In this document: in pieces, positions 41,724-50,178 of the stretch
Layout of the letters: each line of letters starts with the position of its first letter
How positions within the stretch are numbered: position 1 is the first letter of the stretch
Assembly (NCBI GenBank): GCA_964432115.1
Contig: CAYSMC010000023.1
Span: forward strand, 1-63,463
Direction of reading: 5' to 3'
Origin: JAAZKO01 sp964432115
GTDB lineage: Bacteria > Patescibacteriota > Microgenomatia > UBA1400 > PJMF01
DNA length: 63,463 nucleotides
Position numbers and translations under genes: made by a program
Notes under the pieces: model-generated
What the model was told of the DNA's origin: nothing
The model's input: only the letters and a program-made list of their open reading frames with translations
The model's database searches: none

Positions 41724-43481
41724 TTAATTTGAATTTGGTGTAATATTAAAAAGGATCATTAATTTGTCAGCAGTTTTATACCACAAGGGAGCAGCGGTTT
41801 CAGCAGCCCAAGGACTGCTTTTTGGATTTTCAAGTTTAACTAACATAGTAAATTGAGGATTATCGGCTGGCGCAAAACCAATAAAACTAGCAATTGTTTC
41901 GTCAGTTTTGTAACCACCCTGAGGATTTGGCACTTGGGAAGTACCGGTTTTGGCCGCTACTGCATAACGCTTGGAGGCAATCCATTGAGCTTCACCGTGA
42001 TTAGCAGCCGAGACCATCATTTCGGTTACTAAAGCAGCTGTTTCTTGACTAATTACTTGTTGACCACCCTTTTGATTAACAAAAATTTCTTCTTGCAATT
42101 GATGGTCGTAGACTTTTTCTAAAATAGTTGGTTCCAAAATAATCCCTTGATTGGCGATTACATTAATTGCTCTTAATAATTGTAAGCTATTAGTGCTAAT
42201 ACCTTGACCAAAACTAATAGTAGCTAGTTCAACTGGACCAATTTTTTGCGGAAAATAGGTACTACTATCGTCTTGCAAATCTAAATTTAAATTTTGGCCG
42301 ATACCAAATTTTTTTAAATATTCACTAAATTTTTCTGAGCCAAGAAGTTCTGCGACGAAAATCATGGCAATATTATCTGATTTTTCCAGAGCTTCGGTAA
42401 TGGTGATATTGGGATGATATTCATCATTCCAAGTTCTGATGGTGTAGGTGCCAAATTGTCTAGGACCAGCGCATTTACTACAAACAGTTTGTGGATTAAT
42501 AACGCCAGCGTCAATGGCGCTGGCTACGGTTAAAACTTTAAAAGTTGATCCCGGCTCATAGAGTCTAGTCAGACTAGGATTTTTTAAAATTTCGCCTGGA
42601 TATTTAAAATATTGCCATTGTTGATAATTGGGCCAAGTGGCAAGGGCTAAAATTTTACCAGTTTGACTATCCAAAATAATAATTTCACCTCGATCAGCAT
42701 CATAATGTTCAATGCCCCAAGCCAAATTGGTTTCGGCAATGTGTTGAATATCGCGGCGAATAGTGAGAGTTAAATCTCGTCCATTAAGATTTTTTAATTG
42801 ATAATTTGATCCAGCCAATAAAGCTCCTAAGGCATCAGTCCGAAACCAACCTTGTTCTTTTCTAGGTTTTAATTCATCCTCGAGTGCTCCTTCAATGCCA
42901 TAGCGACCAATTTCCTTACCATCGTCATTACGTCCAACAAAGCCAGTGAGGTGGGCAGCCATTGAGGCTTCTGGATAAAAACGGGCAAAACTAGTATCAA
43001 AAGCTAAATAAGGATTGTTGAGGGCTAAAATTTTTTCTTTGGCTTGAATACTTAGTTGACTAGCTAATTGTGGCCAGTTGGCCTGACTGTTAAATTTATT
43101 GATCAAATTGCTTTCAATTTGTTGTTGAACAAGTATTTTATTAGCACTGTCTGTAGCATCTTGAAATTGCCAATTTTCTTGAGCAATAATCGCAGCTAAT
43201 TCTTGACTTATTTTTTCAACATTACCTTCAAATTTTTGTCGATCAAGTTTAAGATCATAAACTTCTTGATTACCCACCAACAAGTAGCCATCACTAGTAT
43301 AAATTTGTCCACGCAAACCCTCTTGAGTTTTACTACGAATTGCTTGTTGTTCACTGAGGTTTTTCAGTTCTTGACCACGTAAAATTTGCCAATAAAATAA
43401 ACGCCCGATAATTGAAACGATAATTAAGCCAATAAAAGCCAAAAAAAGTTTTTTTCTGGTGTAACTCAGTTCGTCAGCCAT
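41724..43481 (-). CDS. ftsI: penicillin-binding protein 2/3, FtsI type
   Basis: Class B transpeptidase that crosslinks septal peptidoglycan with FtsW. The 585-residue protein has one N-terminal membrane helix (about 11-30), the PBP dimerisation domain (about 45-250) and the transpeptidase domain. Catalytic motifs are SxxK in EPGSTFKVL (about 308-316), SDN in EALEKSDNIAM, and KTG in AAKTGTSQVP. Its place after mraZ-rsmH-ftsL is the standard order of the dcw cluster, so FtsI fits better than an elongation PBP2. It is convergent with parB. Confidence 0.95.
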   Translation of the reverse strand: MADELSYTRKKLFLAFIGLIIVSIIGRLFYWQILRGQELKNLSEQQAIRSKTQEGLRGQIYTSDGYLLVGNQEVYDLKLDRQKFEGNVEKISQELAAIIAQENWQFQDATDSANKILVQQQIESNLINKFNSQANWPQLASQLSIQAKEKILALNNPYLAFDTSFARFYPEASMAAHLTGFVGRNDDGKEIGRYGIEGALEDELKPRKEQGWFRTDALGALLAGSNYQLKNLNGRDLTLTIRRDIQHIAETNLAWGIEHYDADRGEIIILDSQTGKILALATWPNYQQWQYFKYPGEILKNPSLTRLYEPGSTFKVLTVASAIDAGVINPQTVCSKCAGPRQFGTYTIRTWNDEYHPNITITEALEKSDNIAMIFVAELLGSEKFSEYLKKFGIGQNLNLDLQDDSSTYFPQKIGPVELATISFGQGISTNSLQLLRAINVIANQGIILEPTILEKVYDHQLQEEIFVNQKGGQQVISQETAALVTEMMVSAANHGEAQWIASKRYAVAAKTGTSQVPNPQGGYKTDETIASFIGFAPADNPQFTMLVKLENPKSSPWAAETAAPLWYKTADKLMILFNITPNSN

Positions 43482-43488
43482 GATTAAT

Positions 43489-43767
43489 TTAGCGCAAAGC
43501 TAAAGCATTAGCTTTGGCTTTGACTATTAGTAAATTATTAGTATCTTCAAAATCGGGATGATTAGCTAATTGTTGAATAGAAATTTCCTGAGCAATTAAT
43601 TGATTGAGGTGACTGTCTTTGCTGATTAAGTATTCTTGTTTTTCTTTAAGTACTTCAATTTGTTGACCATAAGCAATATTTTTACTTAAAGTCGCTACAG
43701 TGCTAATGAGTTGAATCAAGACTAATAAAAAAAGTATTTTGTAGTAATTTTTTATTTTTTTCTTCAT
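43489..43767 (-). CDS. ftsL: cell division protein FtsL-like
   Basis: A 92-residue bitopic protein. It has a Lys-rich cytoplasmic tail, one membrane helix (about 9-27, YYKILFLLVLIQLISTVATL) and a coiled-coil-prone region (IEVLKEKQEYLISKDSHLNQLIAQ). Such proteins bridge FtsQ and FtsW/FtsI in the divisome. Sequence conservation is low in this family, so the call rests on topology and on the position between rsmH and ftsI. The ATG at 43767 follows an AAGGAAA ribosome binding site. Confidence 0.8.
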   Translation of the reverse strand: MKKKIKNYYKILFLLVLIQLISTVATLSKNIAYGQQIEVLKEKQEYLISKDSHLNQLIAQEISIQQLANHPDFEDTNNLLIVKAKANALALR

Positions 43768-43785
43768 GTTTATTTCCTTCAACTA

Positions 43786-44703
43786 TTAAATGGCTAAAGC
43801 TCTCAATTTGGCGCTTCTAGCTCTTGGATTACTGGCTAATTCTTGTTCATTGGCGGTGATGGCTTTTTTAGTGAGTAGTTTGGCTAAATTTTGCTCGGCT
43901 TGACTTCTAAAAAATTTTTTAACCAACCGATCTTCTCCTTCGTGAAAAGCAATACAAACCAGTCTTTTATCAAGAACTTCACTATTTTGTAAAAGTTTAA
44001 AAGCACTAGGTAGAGCCAATTCAATATTGTTTAATTCATCATTAACAGCAATACGTAGAGCCTGCAAAGTTTTAGTAGCGGGATGTAATTTACCAGATCT
44101 TCTACCCTTGATCTTTTCAACGATATTGATCAATGTTTTAGTGTAATGTAAGCTGTCGGGTTGATTTTTTTTAACTTTATTAACAGCTTTAGCTATTTGT
44201 TTGGCTTGTGCTTCTCCTCCGTACTCAATTAATACTTGAGTTAGTTGTTTTTCACTGAGCACAATCAATAGGTCTCCAGCCTTGACTCCCAGATCTTGAT
44301 CCATGCGCATATCCAAGACATCTGTATCTTGAGCATTAAAACTAAAACCTCGTTTACTAGAGGTAAGTTGTTCAGTTGAGGTGCCAAAATCAAAGAGAAT
44401 TCCAGCCAGACTAATTTCTTGAGTTTTACTGAGATTGTTGATGACAGCCTCAATATTTTTGAAATTTTCCTTGACTAAAATTAATTTATTTTGAGCAATT
44501 GCTTGTTTAAAATTTTCTTGGCCAGCCTCAATTGCTTCTTGATCAAAATCTAGAGCAATTACTAGTCCACCTTGCTCTAAAATAGCTTGACTATGCCCTC
44601 CTCGACCAAAAGTAGCATCAAGATAATGCTGAGCTGGTTTAACAGCTAAATAATTAACTGTTTCCTCAAGTAGCACCGAGTGATGTTTTTTAATCTGTGA
44701 CAT
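43786..44703 (-). CDS. rsmH: 16S rRNA (cytosine1402-N4)-methyltransferase
   Basis: Methylates C1402 in the ribosomal P site. The chosen ATG (44703) overlaps the mraZ 3' end by 14 nt and gives 305 residues, the family's usual length. Motifs include HHSVLLEETVNYL, YLDATFGRGGHSQAIL (SAM-binding, about 27-42), GILFDFGTSTEQL, RGFSFNAQDTDVLDMRMD and HPATKTLQALRIAVNDEL. SS is changed to ST in the substrate motif LGTSS>GTSTEQL. It is the second gene of the mraZ operon. Confidence 0.96.
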   Translation of the reverse strand: MSQIKKHHSVLLEETVNYLAVKPAQHYLDATFGRGGHSQAILEQGGLVIALDFDQEAIEAGQENFKQAIAQNKLILVKENFKNIEAVINNLSKTQEISLAGILFDFGTSTEQLTSSKRGFSFNAQDTDVLDMRMDQDLGVKAGDLLIVLSEKQLTQVLIEYGGEAQAKQIAKAVNKVKKNQPDSLHYTKTLINIVEKIKGRRSGKLHPATKTLQALRIAVNDELNNIELALPSAFKLLQNSEVLDKRLVCIAFHEGEDRLVKKFFRSQAEQNLAKLLTKKAITANEQELASNPRARSAKLRALAI

Positions 44704-45115
44704 AGGCTTGTTCAGCAATAGCTTCTGCTTTACTTTCTAATTGGTCTAGATATTGGTGATAACGTGTCTGATCCCAAATTTCTAGGCGATTCAAACTGCC
44801 AACGATGACCACTGATTTTTTTAATTGAGCAAAATCGATCAAATAATCGGGCAGATTTATTCGACCATTATTGTCAGGTATTAATTCGGTGGCCTCATTA
44901 CTCATCAATCTCACCAAATCTCGATTAGCTTTTTTGCTAAAGCCAACTTCATTAATTTTATTTAGCTCATTTTGAAAATTGGCTTTTTTTAAGAGAAAAA
45001 GACAACCATCTAAACCTCGAGTAATTACCCAAGATTTGCTACTGTCGCGAAATTTTTTGGGCAAAGATATTCGACCATTATTCTCTAAGTTATGATAAAA
45101 CTTGCCAATTAGCAT
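44690..45115 (-). CDS. mraZ: transcriptional regulator MraZ
   Basis: AbrB-like DNA-binding protein that represses the dcw operon. The ATG at 45115 is preferred over an in-frame TTG at 45136 and gives 141 residues. Both swapped-hairpin repeats are present: LIGKFYHNLENNGRISLPKKF in the N-terminal half and TELIPDNNGRINLPDYLI in the second. It heads mraZ-rsmH-ftsL-ftsI. Two TGGTA repeats ahead of the gene may be its own operator. Confidence 0.95.
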   Translation of the reverse strand: MLIGKFYHNLENNGRISLPKKFRDSSKSWVITRGLDGCLFLLKKANFQNELNKINEVGFSKKANRDLVRLMSNEATELIPDNNGRINLPDYLIDFAQLKKSVVIVGSLNRLEIWDQTRYHQYLDQLESKAEAIAEQAYVTD

Positions 45116-45130
45116 TATTATGAGCCTATT

Positions 45131-45145
45131 TACCAATTTCTACCA
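45131..45145 (-). promoter_or_regulatory. candidate MraZ operator
   Basis: On the minus strand TGGTA-N5-TGGTA, a 10-bp direct repeat beginning at the predicted transcription start of mraZ. Known MraZ sites are short direct repeats of TGGGN separated by 5 nt between the promoter and mraZ. The spacing and position match here; the core has T in place of the third G. Confidence 0.45.
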
Positions 45146-45151
45146 TATTTA

Positions 45152-45180
45152 ACTATATAGAAGAAAAATCTAATTGTAAA
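45152..45180 (-). promoter_or_regulatory. promoter of the mraZ operon
   Basis: On the minus strand TTTACA (45175-45180), 17 bases, TATAGT (45152-45157). Transcription should start near 45145, giving a leader of about 30 nt to the mraZ ATG. Confidence 0.6.
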
Positions 45181-45314
45181 TAGTAAATTTTGTACGGACT
45201 AAGTTTTGGACTAAAAAATTTGAAAAAGAAAGATTAAAGTTAAAATAAAAAACTATTCGAGAGAAAAATCAATTAAAAAATTGGCAGGAAATATCAGTGG
45301 AAAGTAAAAATTTA

Positions 45315-46121
45315 TTATTTTTTAATGAGTAAATAAGCGTCCATAAACGCAGCGCTGCCGCTAGCTACACCGTCTGTATAGTGAGTTTCAATATTTTGCC
45401 ACTCTTCGCCGTTATAGCCCATAATTTGGACTTGTTCTTCCTTGGTGCTGAAAGAGACGGTAAATGTTGAACTAATGATTTTTAGGCTTTTTTCAGCGCT
45501 CACAGTGTAGATATCGCTGATCAATTCCCCCTCAATCTCGCCTGGATAACCCGGAGAATTATAAATAATTAGATACGAATAATTAGCAAGGCTTGCATTA
45601 GTAATAGTAAATTTAGTATCTTGAGAACTAAATTCGCTTTGTCGATCACTATTGGTAAAATAGCGCCAGTTACTTTTAACGGCATAGTCTTCTGGCCCCA
45701 TGAATTCAGCCAAGAAACTACCACCTTTAATGTCCTCGTGATAAGTAATGGCTCCGCCAGCCGATTGAGAACCAAAGAGTTTTTTTTCGCTCAAAGGAAG
45801 ATCACTCAATTCAAGAAATCCCTGAAAACCTTGAAGCATCGAACCGGTTTGATATTCCATTTCGTAATTGAGACTAGTTGCAGGCTTTTTTAGTGCCAAA
45901 ATATTAATTGTCACATAGTGACCATCAGCTGTTGGACTGAGTTGAATAAAAGGTTGTTCATTAACTGGAAGATTAGTTTTTGAAGAAATTTTTTGTTTAA
46001 CAACGCCTTCCTCAGTTTCTTTGTTGGAGTGATTAGCTTTGAGAAAAAAGAATAATCCACCGGCAATAAGCAAGACAGTCAAAATACTAATAGCAATAAT
46101 AGTTTTTTTCTTTTTTGTCAT
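45315..46121 (-). CDS. membrane-anchored protein of unknown function
   Basis: The 268-residue protein starts with a Lys-rich tail and one membrane helix (about 7-26, TIIAISILTVLLIAGGLFFF), then a polar linker to about residue 55. The rest is rich in predicted beta strands, Ser, Thr, Tyr and Gly, as in a folded extracytoplasmic beta-sandwich domain. There are no cysteines and no recognisable catalytic motif. I do not recognise a family. It follows glyS after only 4 nt, so it is the last gene of the long glycan-recO-glyS run, and nothing is cotranscribed after it. Confidence 0.75.
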   Translation of the reverse strand: MTKKKKTIIAISILTVLLIAGGLFFFLKANHSNKETEEGVVKQKISSKTNLPVNEQPFIQLSPTADGHYVTINILALKKPATSLNYEMEYQTGSMLQGFQGFLELSDLPLSEKKLFGSQSAGGAITYHEDIKGGSFLAEFMGPEDYAVKSNWRYFTNSDRQSEFSSQDTKFTITNASLANYSYLIIYNSPGYPGEIEGELISDIYTVSAEKSLKIISSTFTVSFSTKEEQVQIMGYNGEEWQNIETHYTDGVASGSAAFMDAYLLIKK

Positions 46122-46125
46122 AATT

Positions 46126-47544
46126 TTAGGCTAACATAGTTTTTAAATAATTATCAAGTTCACTAATGGCCAGTCTTTCTTGCTTGGCAGAATCACGATG
46201 GCGAATAGTGACAGTGTCGTTTTCCAAAGTTTCAAAATCAATAGTAATGCAAAAAGGTGTGCCAATTTCGTCTTGAGCTAAATAGCGTTTACCGATATTG
46301 CCCCGTTCGTCCCAAGCCACCTGATATTTTGGACGCAAATCTTCATAAACTTGTTTGGCTTTATCTACCAATTCACTTTTATTTTTTAAGAGTGGAAAGA
46401 CTGCTAGTTGATAAGGAGCGATCTTGGCTTTGAAAGCCATCACAATTCGTTCTTTATCAGCATCTTCTTGATAAGCATCACAGAGCAACATCAGTAGCAA
46501 ACGATTTATTCCAGCCGCTGGTTCAATAACATGAGGTAAAAATTTTTTATTCGTCTGAGGATCAATATATTCTAGCGATTGTTTGGAAAATTCTTGCTGT
46601 TTTTTAAGGTCATAATCAGTGCGATAAGCAATTCCCCATAGCTCTTTCCAGCCAAAAGGATAATGATATTCCAGATCATAGGTTTCTTGACTGTAATGAC
46701 TGCGTTCTTGATCAGTGTGACGGCGCCAACGTAAATTTTCTTCTTTAACGCCTAACACTTTGGTGACAAAATCCCACATTTGTTTTTGCCAATCTTTAAA
46801 TAAATCTTCCCAATTATTAGTTTCTGGATCAAAAAAGTATTCAATTTCCGCTTGTTCAAATTCAAGAGTGCGAAAAATAAATTGACCAGTAGTGATTTCA
46901 TTGCGAAAACTTTTACCAATTTGGCCAACCCCAAAAGGTAATTTTTGTCTGGTACTATTTAAAATTTGTTTAAAGTTAGAAAAAATACCCTGAGCAGTTT
47001 CCCCACGCAGATACACTCGATTTTTTTTATCGGTGACAGCCCCAATGGCGGTTTCAAACAAGATGTTAAAATCTTGAGCTTTTGAAAGCGGGTTACCATC
47101 TGGAGATTTGATTTGGTGTTTTTCTATTAAATCGTCCAGCTCCCTGGTAGATAAGTTAGCAATGACAATTTCTTGTTGTTTTTCGGGGTGCTTATTGAAG
47201 TATTCTTCAATTAAGAGATCAACTCGATAGCGTTTATGATTAACTTGATCTTCAACTAAAGGGTCGGTAAAAGAATCCACATGACCAGAAGCCACCCAAG
47301 TTTGCGGATGAAGCAAAATCTGGCTGTCGAGTCCCAACATATCGTCGCGGCGACGAATAAAAAAATCCCACCATAATTCTTTAACTTTTAGTAAAAGTTC
47401 GGTGCCCAACGGGCCATAGTCATAAGAATTGGCCAAGCCACCATAAATTTCACTAGTTTGAAAAATAAAACTCCGCCTTTTGGCTAAAGCAGTAATTTTT
47501 TCGAGGTTGACTGAAGTTTGGCTGTCATTTGTCATGTTTTTCAT
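46126..47544 (-). CDS. glyS: glycyl-tRNA synthetase, single-chain (alpha2) type
   Basis: Class II synthetase that charges tRNA-Gly. The 472-residue protein is of the dimeric alpha2 type, not the alpha2beta2 GlyQ/GlyS type. Visible features are the start RRSFIFQTSEIYGGLANSYDYGPLG, motif 2 around GQIGKSFRNEITTGQFIFRTLEFEQAE, and motif 3 around HVIEPAAGINRLLLMLL. The C-terminal anticodon-binding domain begins near APYQLAVFPL (about 380). A second ATG at 47535 is possible. A TATAAT box lies 11 nt before the first ATG. Confidence 0.96.
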   Translation of the reverse strand: MKNMTNDSQTSVNLEKITALAKRRSFIFQTSEIYGGLANSYDYGPLGTELLLKVKELWWDFFIRRRDDMLGLDSQILLHPQTWVASGHVDSFTDPLVEDQVNHKRYRVDLLIEEYFNKHPEKQQEIVIANLSTRELDDLIEKHQIKSPDGNPLSKAQDFNILFETAIGAVTDKKNRVYLRGETAQGIFSNFKQILNSTRQKLPFGVGQIGKSFRNEITTGQFIFRTLEFEQAEIEYFFDPETNNWEDLFKDWQKQMWDFVTKVLGVKEENLRWRRHTDQERSHYSQETYDLEYHYPFGWKELWGIAYRTDYDLKKQQEFSKQSLEYIDPQTNKKFLPHVIEPAAGINRLLLMLLCDAYQEDADKERIVMAFKAKIAPYQLAVFPLLKNKSELVDKAKQVYEDLRPKYQVAWDERGNIGKRYLAQDEIGTPFCITIDFETLENDTVTIRHRDSAKQERLAISELDNYLKTMLA

Positions 47545-47581
47545 TTCCAGGCAAAATTATATTACAAAAAGTGATCTAAAA

Positions 47582-48148
47582 CTAGCTTCGGCTGTGAGTA
47601 TTTAAAAAATCAAAGCTTTTCATTTTTTGTTCACTAATTTCTGCCACATAATCTTGAATACTTTGATGTTTAGTATCTTTGATATCTCGGTAGCCAAGTA
47701 AAATTAATAATTGATTGAGAAGTTTTTTGATTCTTCCAGCCTGATTGTTGTCACTTAGTACCAATTTTTCGATTTCTTTGGCTAAGACAAAACTGCCCTC
47801 ATCGATGAATTCTTCGACAAATAAGCGATCAAAAATTTCTAAAATTTGTTGAATGTGGCCAATTTTTTTAAGAGCCAGTGTTTGAGGGAGATTTTGATAA
47901 ATTCGACTAGTATCAAACAATAAACGACTTTGAGTGAGAAGAATTGGCCCTTTGGTCTCGATGCAAAAAGCTTGGATTAAGTTACCAGGCTCTAAATTAG
48001 CTCGATTAGAGGAATTAAGGCGGCGCGCGCCTTTGGCCAGCACCAACAATTTACCGCGATCTTGAGTCAATAAAGTCAGCAAGCGATCGGTTTCGCCCAT
48101 GGCGCGCCGCTTCAACACGATAGCTTGAGTGGAAAAAGATCGAGACAT
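47582..48148 (-). CDS. recO: DNA repair protein RecO, short form
   Basis: RecO works with RecR (and RecF) to load RecA on single-stranded DNA coated with SSB. The N-terminal OB-fold is clear: STQAIVLKRRAMGETDRLLTLLTQDRGKLLVLAKGARRLNSS. The helical domain follows (about 85-170). At 188 residues it is about 50-60 shorter than E. coli RecO (242) and lacks the C-terminal part. No Cys cluster of a zinc finger is visible. It lies 2 nt after the DUF4012 gene and 37 nt before glyS. recO next to glyS occurs in other bacteria. Confidence 0.88.
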   Translation of the reverse strand: MSRSFSTQAIVLKRRAMGETDRLLTLLTQDRGKLLVLAKGARRLNSSNRANLEPGNLIQAFCIETKGPILLTQSRLLFDTSRIYQNLPQTLALKKIGHIQQILEIFDRLFVEEFIDEGSFVLAKEIEKLVLSDNNQAGRIKKLLNQLLILLGYRDIKDTKHQSIQDYVAEISEQKMKSFDFLNTHSRS

Positions 48149-48150
48149 TT

Positions 48151-50160
48151 TTAAAAGATTGTTGAATATTCTAAATCTTGATTCATCAACAATTCCTCTT
48201 CTCCACCAGTCACTTCTATTAATACAGGCACAGGATCAATACCACCCTGTTTCCATAGACGTAAATTATAGTTTTCTTGATCTTGATAAGGCACTCGATA
48301 ATTCATGCGGATTCTGGCTAGTCCCAGTGGTTCTAACTTGAAGAAACCATCAACCACGGTAAAACTTTCTTCTTCATAAACTTCGGCTGCTTCTTCTAAA
48401 CCCTGAATCTCAATTAGTTCAGAATTGGGTGGTAAATAAAGTCTGATCCAATCGTTGAGAGTAGCATTAAGACACAACAAACCATCTTCTAAATTACAAT
48501 TATCAGCTGCTGCACTGTTGCGATAAGTAATTTCTAAAGTATTAGTTAAATAACCATCGCTGGGTTCACTAACAATTAATTTAAGATCATAATCAATAAA
48601 TAAATTAGATTTAGCGCCTCCTAAATTAACATTAATAATGGCTAAAAAGTCCTGGTTTTGGCCAAATTTCCAGCTTTTAAAGTTATTGGGCAGTTGATAA
48701 AGTCGGCCTGCCGCAGCAATTTTTTCGGCCGCTAATTGGGAATTTTCGTCGATAAAATAAAGTTGCAGATGACGAGCTTTCATACTATTGATGGCAACAG
48801 TGATCAGATCCGGAAATTTTGTTTTATCTAATTCATAGGTTTTGCTTAAAATAGCACTCATCAGTGGGCCAAGCACACCTTTGCGATCTTCTTTGATGTA
48901 ATTGGTCGGTCGAGTGATAATTTCCGACAGGGCATAAACCACCTGAGGACAATCACAGCGTTGATCCACTTCAGCACTAAAAGTTCCATATCCCGGGATT
49001 TGCACTGGCCCAATGACTTCTAACAACCAAGTTAGCACCTGAGTGTCAACCGCGATGATGCCGTCAATATCATCTGGTTCACCGGGGACAGTTTGGTAAT
49101 ATTGATAAAAAGTTTCCATTGATTTCTTAAAATCAGGATAAATATTCATGTCTCTCAGATTCCAATAACGTTCAGTAGTCAAATATTTTCCTAATTCCTC
49201 GGGGATAGGGATATTTTGTCTAAATTTAAGATCTAAATCATAAATATCTCCAGATTTTTCTGGAACAACTGTCCCTTTGTCGATTTGGATAATTGAATAG
49301 GCGGTTAAAAAACCACCAGTTGGTCGCAATTCGTTATCATTTTGAAAGAGAATTAAATATTTTTGAGGTTCTTTGGCGCCGGCCATTTTTGCCAATTCTC
49401 CAATAATTGGTTTGTAGTCGCTGTAAGTGTGAACCGCTTGAGTAATTTGTTTTTGAATATCAATAATTACTTGACGAACTAGTTGCCCAGCTAATTTTTC
49501 TGGATAATGATTAGTATCAATTTCTTGACTTAAATTTTCAATTTCTTGGAGTTTACTTTCAATGTCATCAATCTCTGGTTGAATTGTTTCCAAAGTTTCC
49601 AAAATTAAAACGATGCGATCTTGAGTGGTACCTCCTTCGAAGCTACCCTCTCCTTCAAAACCTAAAATATCACTATAAGGCAACAAAACATTAATTGCTT
49701 GCTGGACCAAATCAACACTCTTGTGAGCCATGGTGAGCACAATTTTTCCATCACCATAATAACGGCGAGCAATTGGTAAATATTGATAAATCTTTAAGCT
49801 TTGATATTCGTTGTCCAAGGCAGTTAAGTTTTCCTTGACTGCAACAATCTTGTCTGGTAGGACTAGTAAATTTTGAGTTTTAAGCAAATCGAGACTTTCC
49901 ATAGCCAAAACTTTAGTTGAATTAGCCAGATTAATCATTCGTCGCACACGGAAGTAACTGTAACTAACAAGTACAGTTAATAATAATAAAAAAGTTAATA
50001 GAGAAATTAATAGGGTTTTTTGCCACTTTTTTAAAGGTAAGCGTTGTTGTTTTTTATGGAATTTGTTCATAAAGATAGCCCTAAAAGACTTCTTTTTAGG
50101 GTTAGGTGGTGGTGTTGAATTGTCGTTAAACAACGGATCGGTATTAATCAAATCTTGCAT
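48151..50160 (-). CDS. DUF4012 domain membrane protein
   Basis: The 669-residue protein has a cytoplasmic tail rich in Pro and Lys, one membrane helix (about 45-67, LLISLLTFLLLLTVLVSYSYF), then a long extracytoplasmic region. The DUF4012 hallmark is EPQKYLILFQNDNELRPTGG (about 260-279), followed by FLTAYSIIQIDKGTVV. The function of DUF4012 is not established; genes of this kind often occur beside glycan or capsule genes. Here it comes 18 nt after a sugar-phosphate transferase gene and is first to be followed by housekeeping genes (recO, glyS). A role in attaching or assembling surface glycan is inference. Confidence 0.85.
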   Translation of the reverse strand: MQDLINTDPLFNDNSTPPPNPKKKSFRAIFMNKFHKKQQRLPLKKWQKTLLISLLTFLLLLTVLVSYSYFRVRRMINLANSTKVLAMESLDLLKTQNLLVLPDKIVAVKENLTALDNEYQSLKIYQYLPIARRYYGDGKIVLTMAHKSVDLVQQAINVLLPYSDILGFEGEGSFEGGTTQDRIVLILETLETIQPEIDDIESKLQEIENLSQEIDTNHYPEKLAGQLVRQVIIDIQKQITQAVHTYSDYKPIIGELAKMAGAKEPQKYLILFQNDNELRPTGGFLTAYSIIQIDKGTVVPEKSGDIYDLDLKFRQNIPIPEELGKYLTTERYWNLRDMNIYPDFKKSMETFYQYYQTVPGEPDDIDGIIAVDTQVLTWLLEVIGPVQIPGYGTFSAEVDQRCDCPQVVYALSEIITRPTNYIKEDRKGVLGPLMSAILSKTYELDKTKFPDLITVAINSMKARHLQLYFIDENSQLAAEKIAAAGRLYQLPNNFKSWKFGQNQDFLAIINVNLGGAKSNLFIDYDLKLIVSEPSDGYLTNTLEITYRNSAAADNCNLEDGLLCLNATLNDWIRLYLPPNSELIEIQGLEEAAEVYEEESFTVVDGFFKLEPLGLARIRMNYRVPYQDQENYNLRLWKQGGIDPVPVLIEVTGGEEELLMNQDLEYSTIF

Positions 50161-50178
50161 AACTTACAGTATAGCAAA

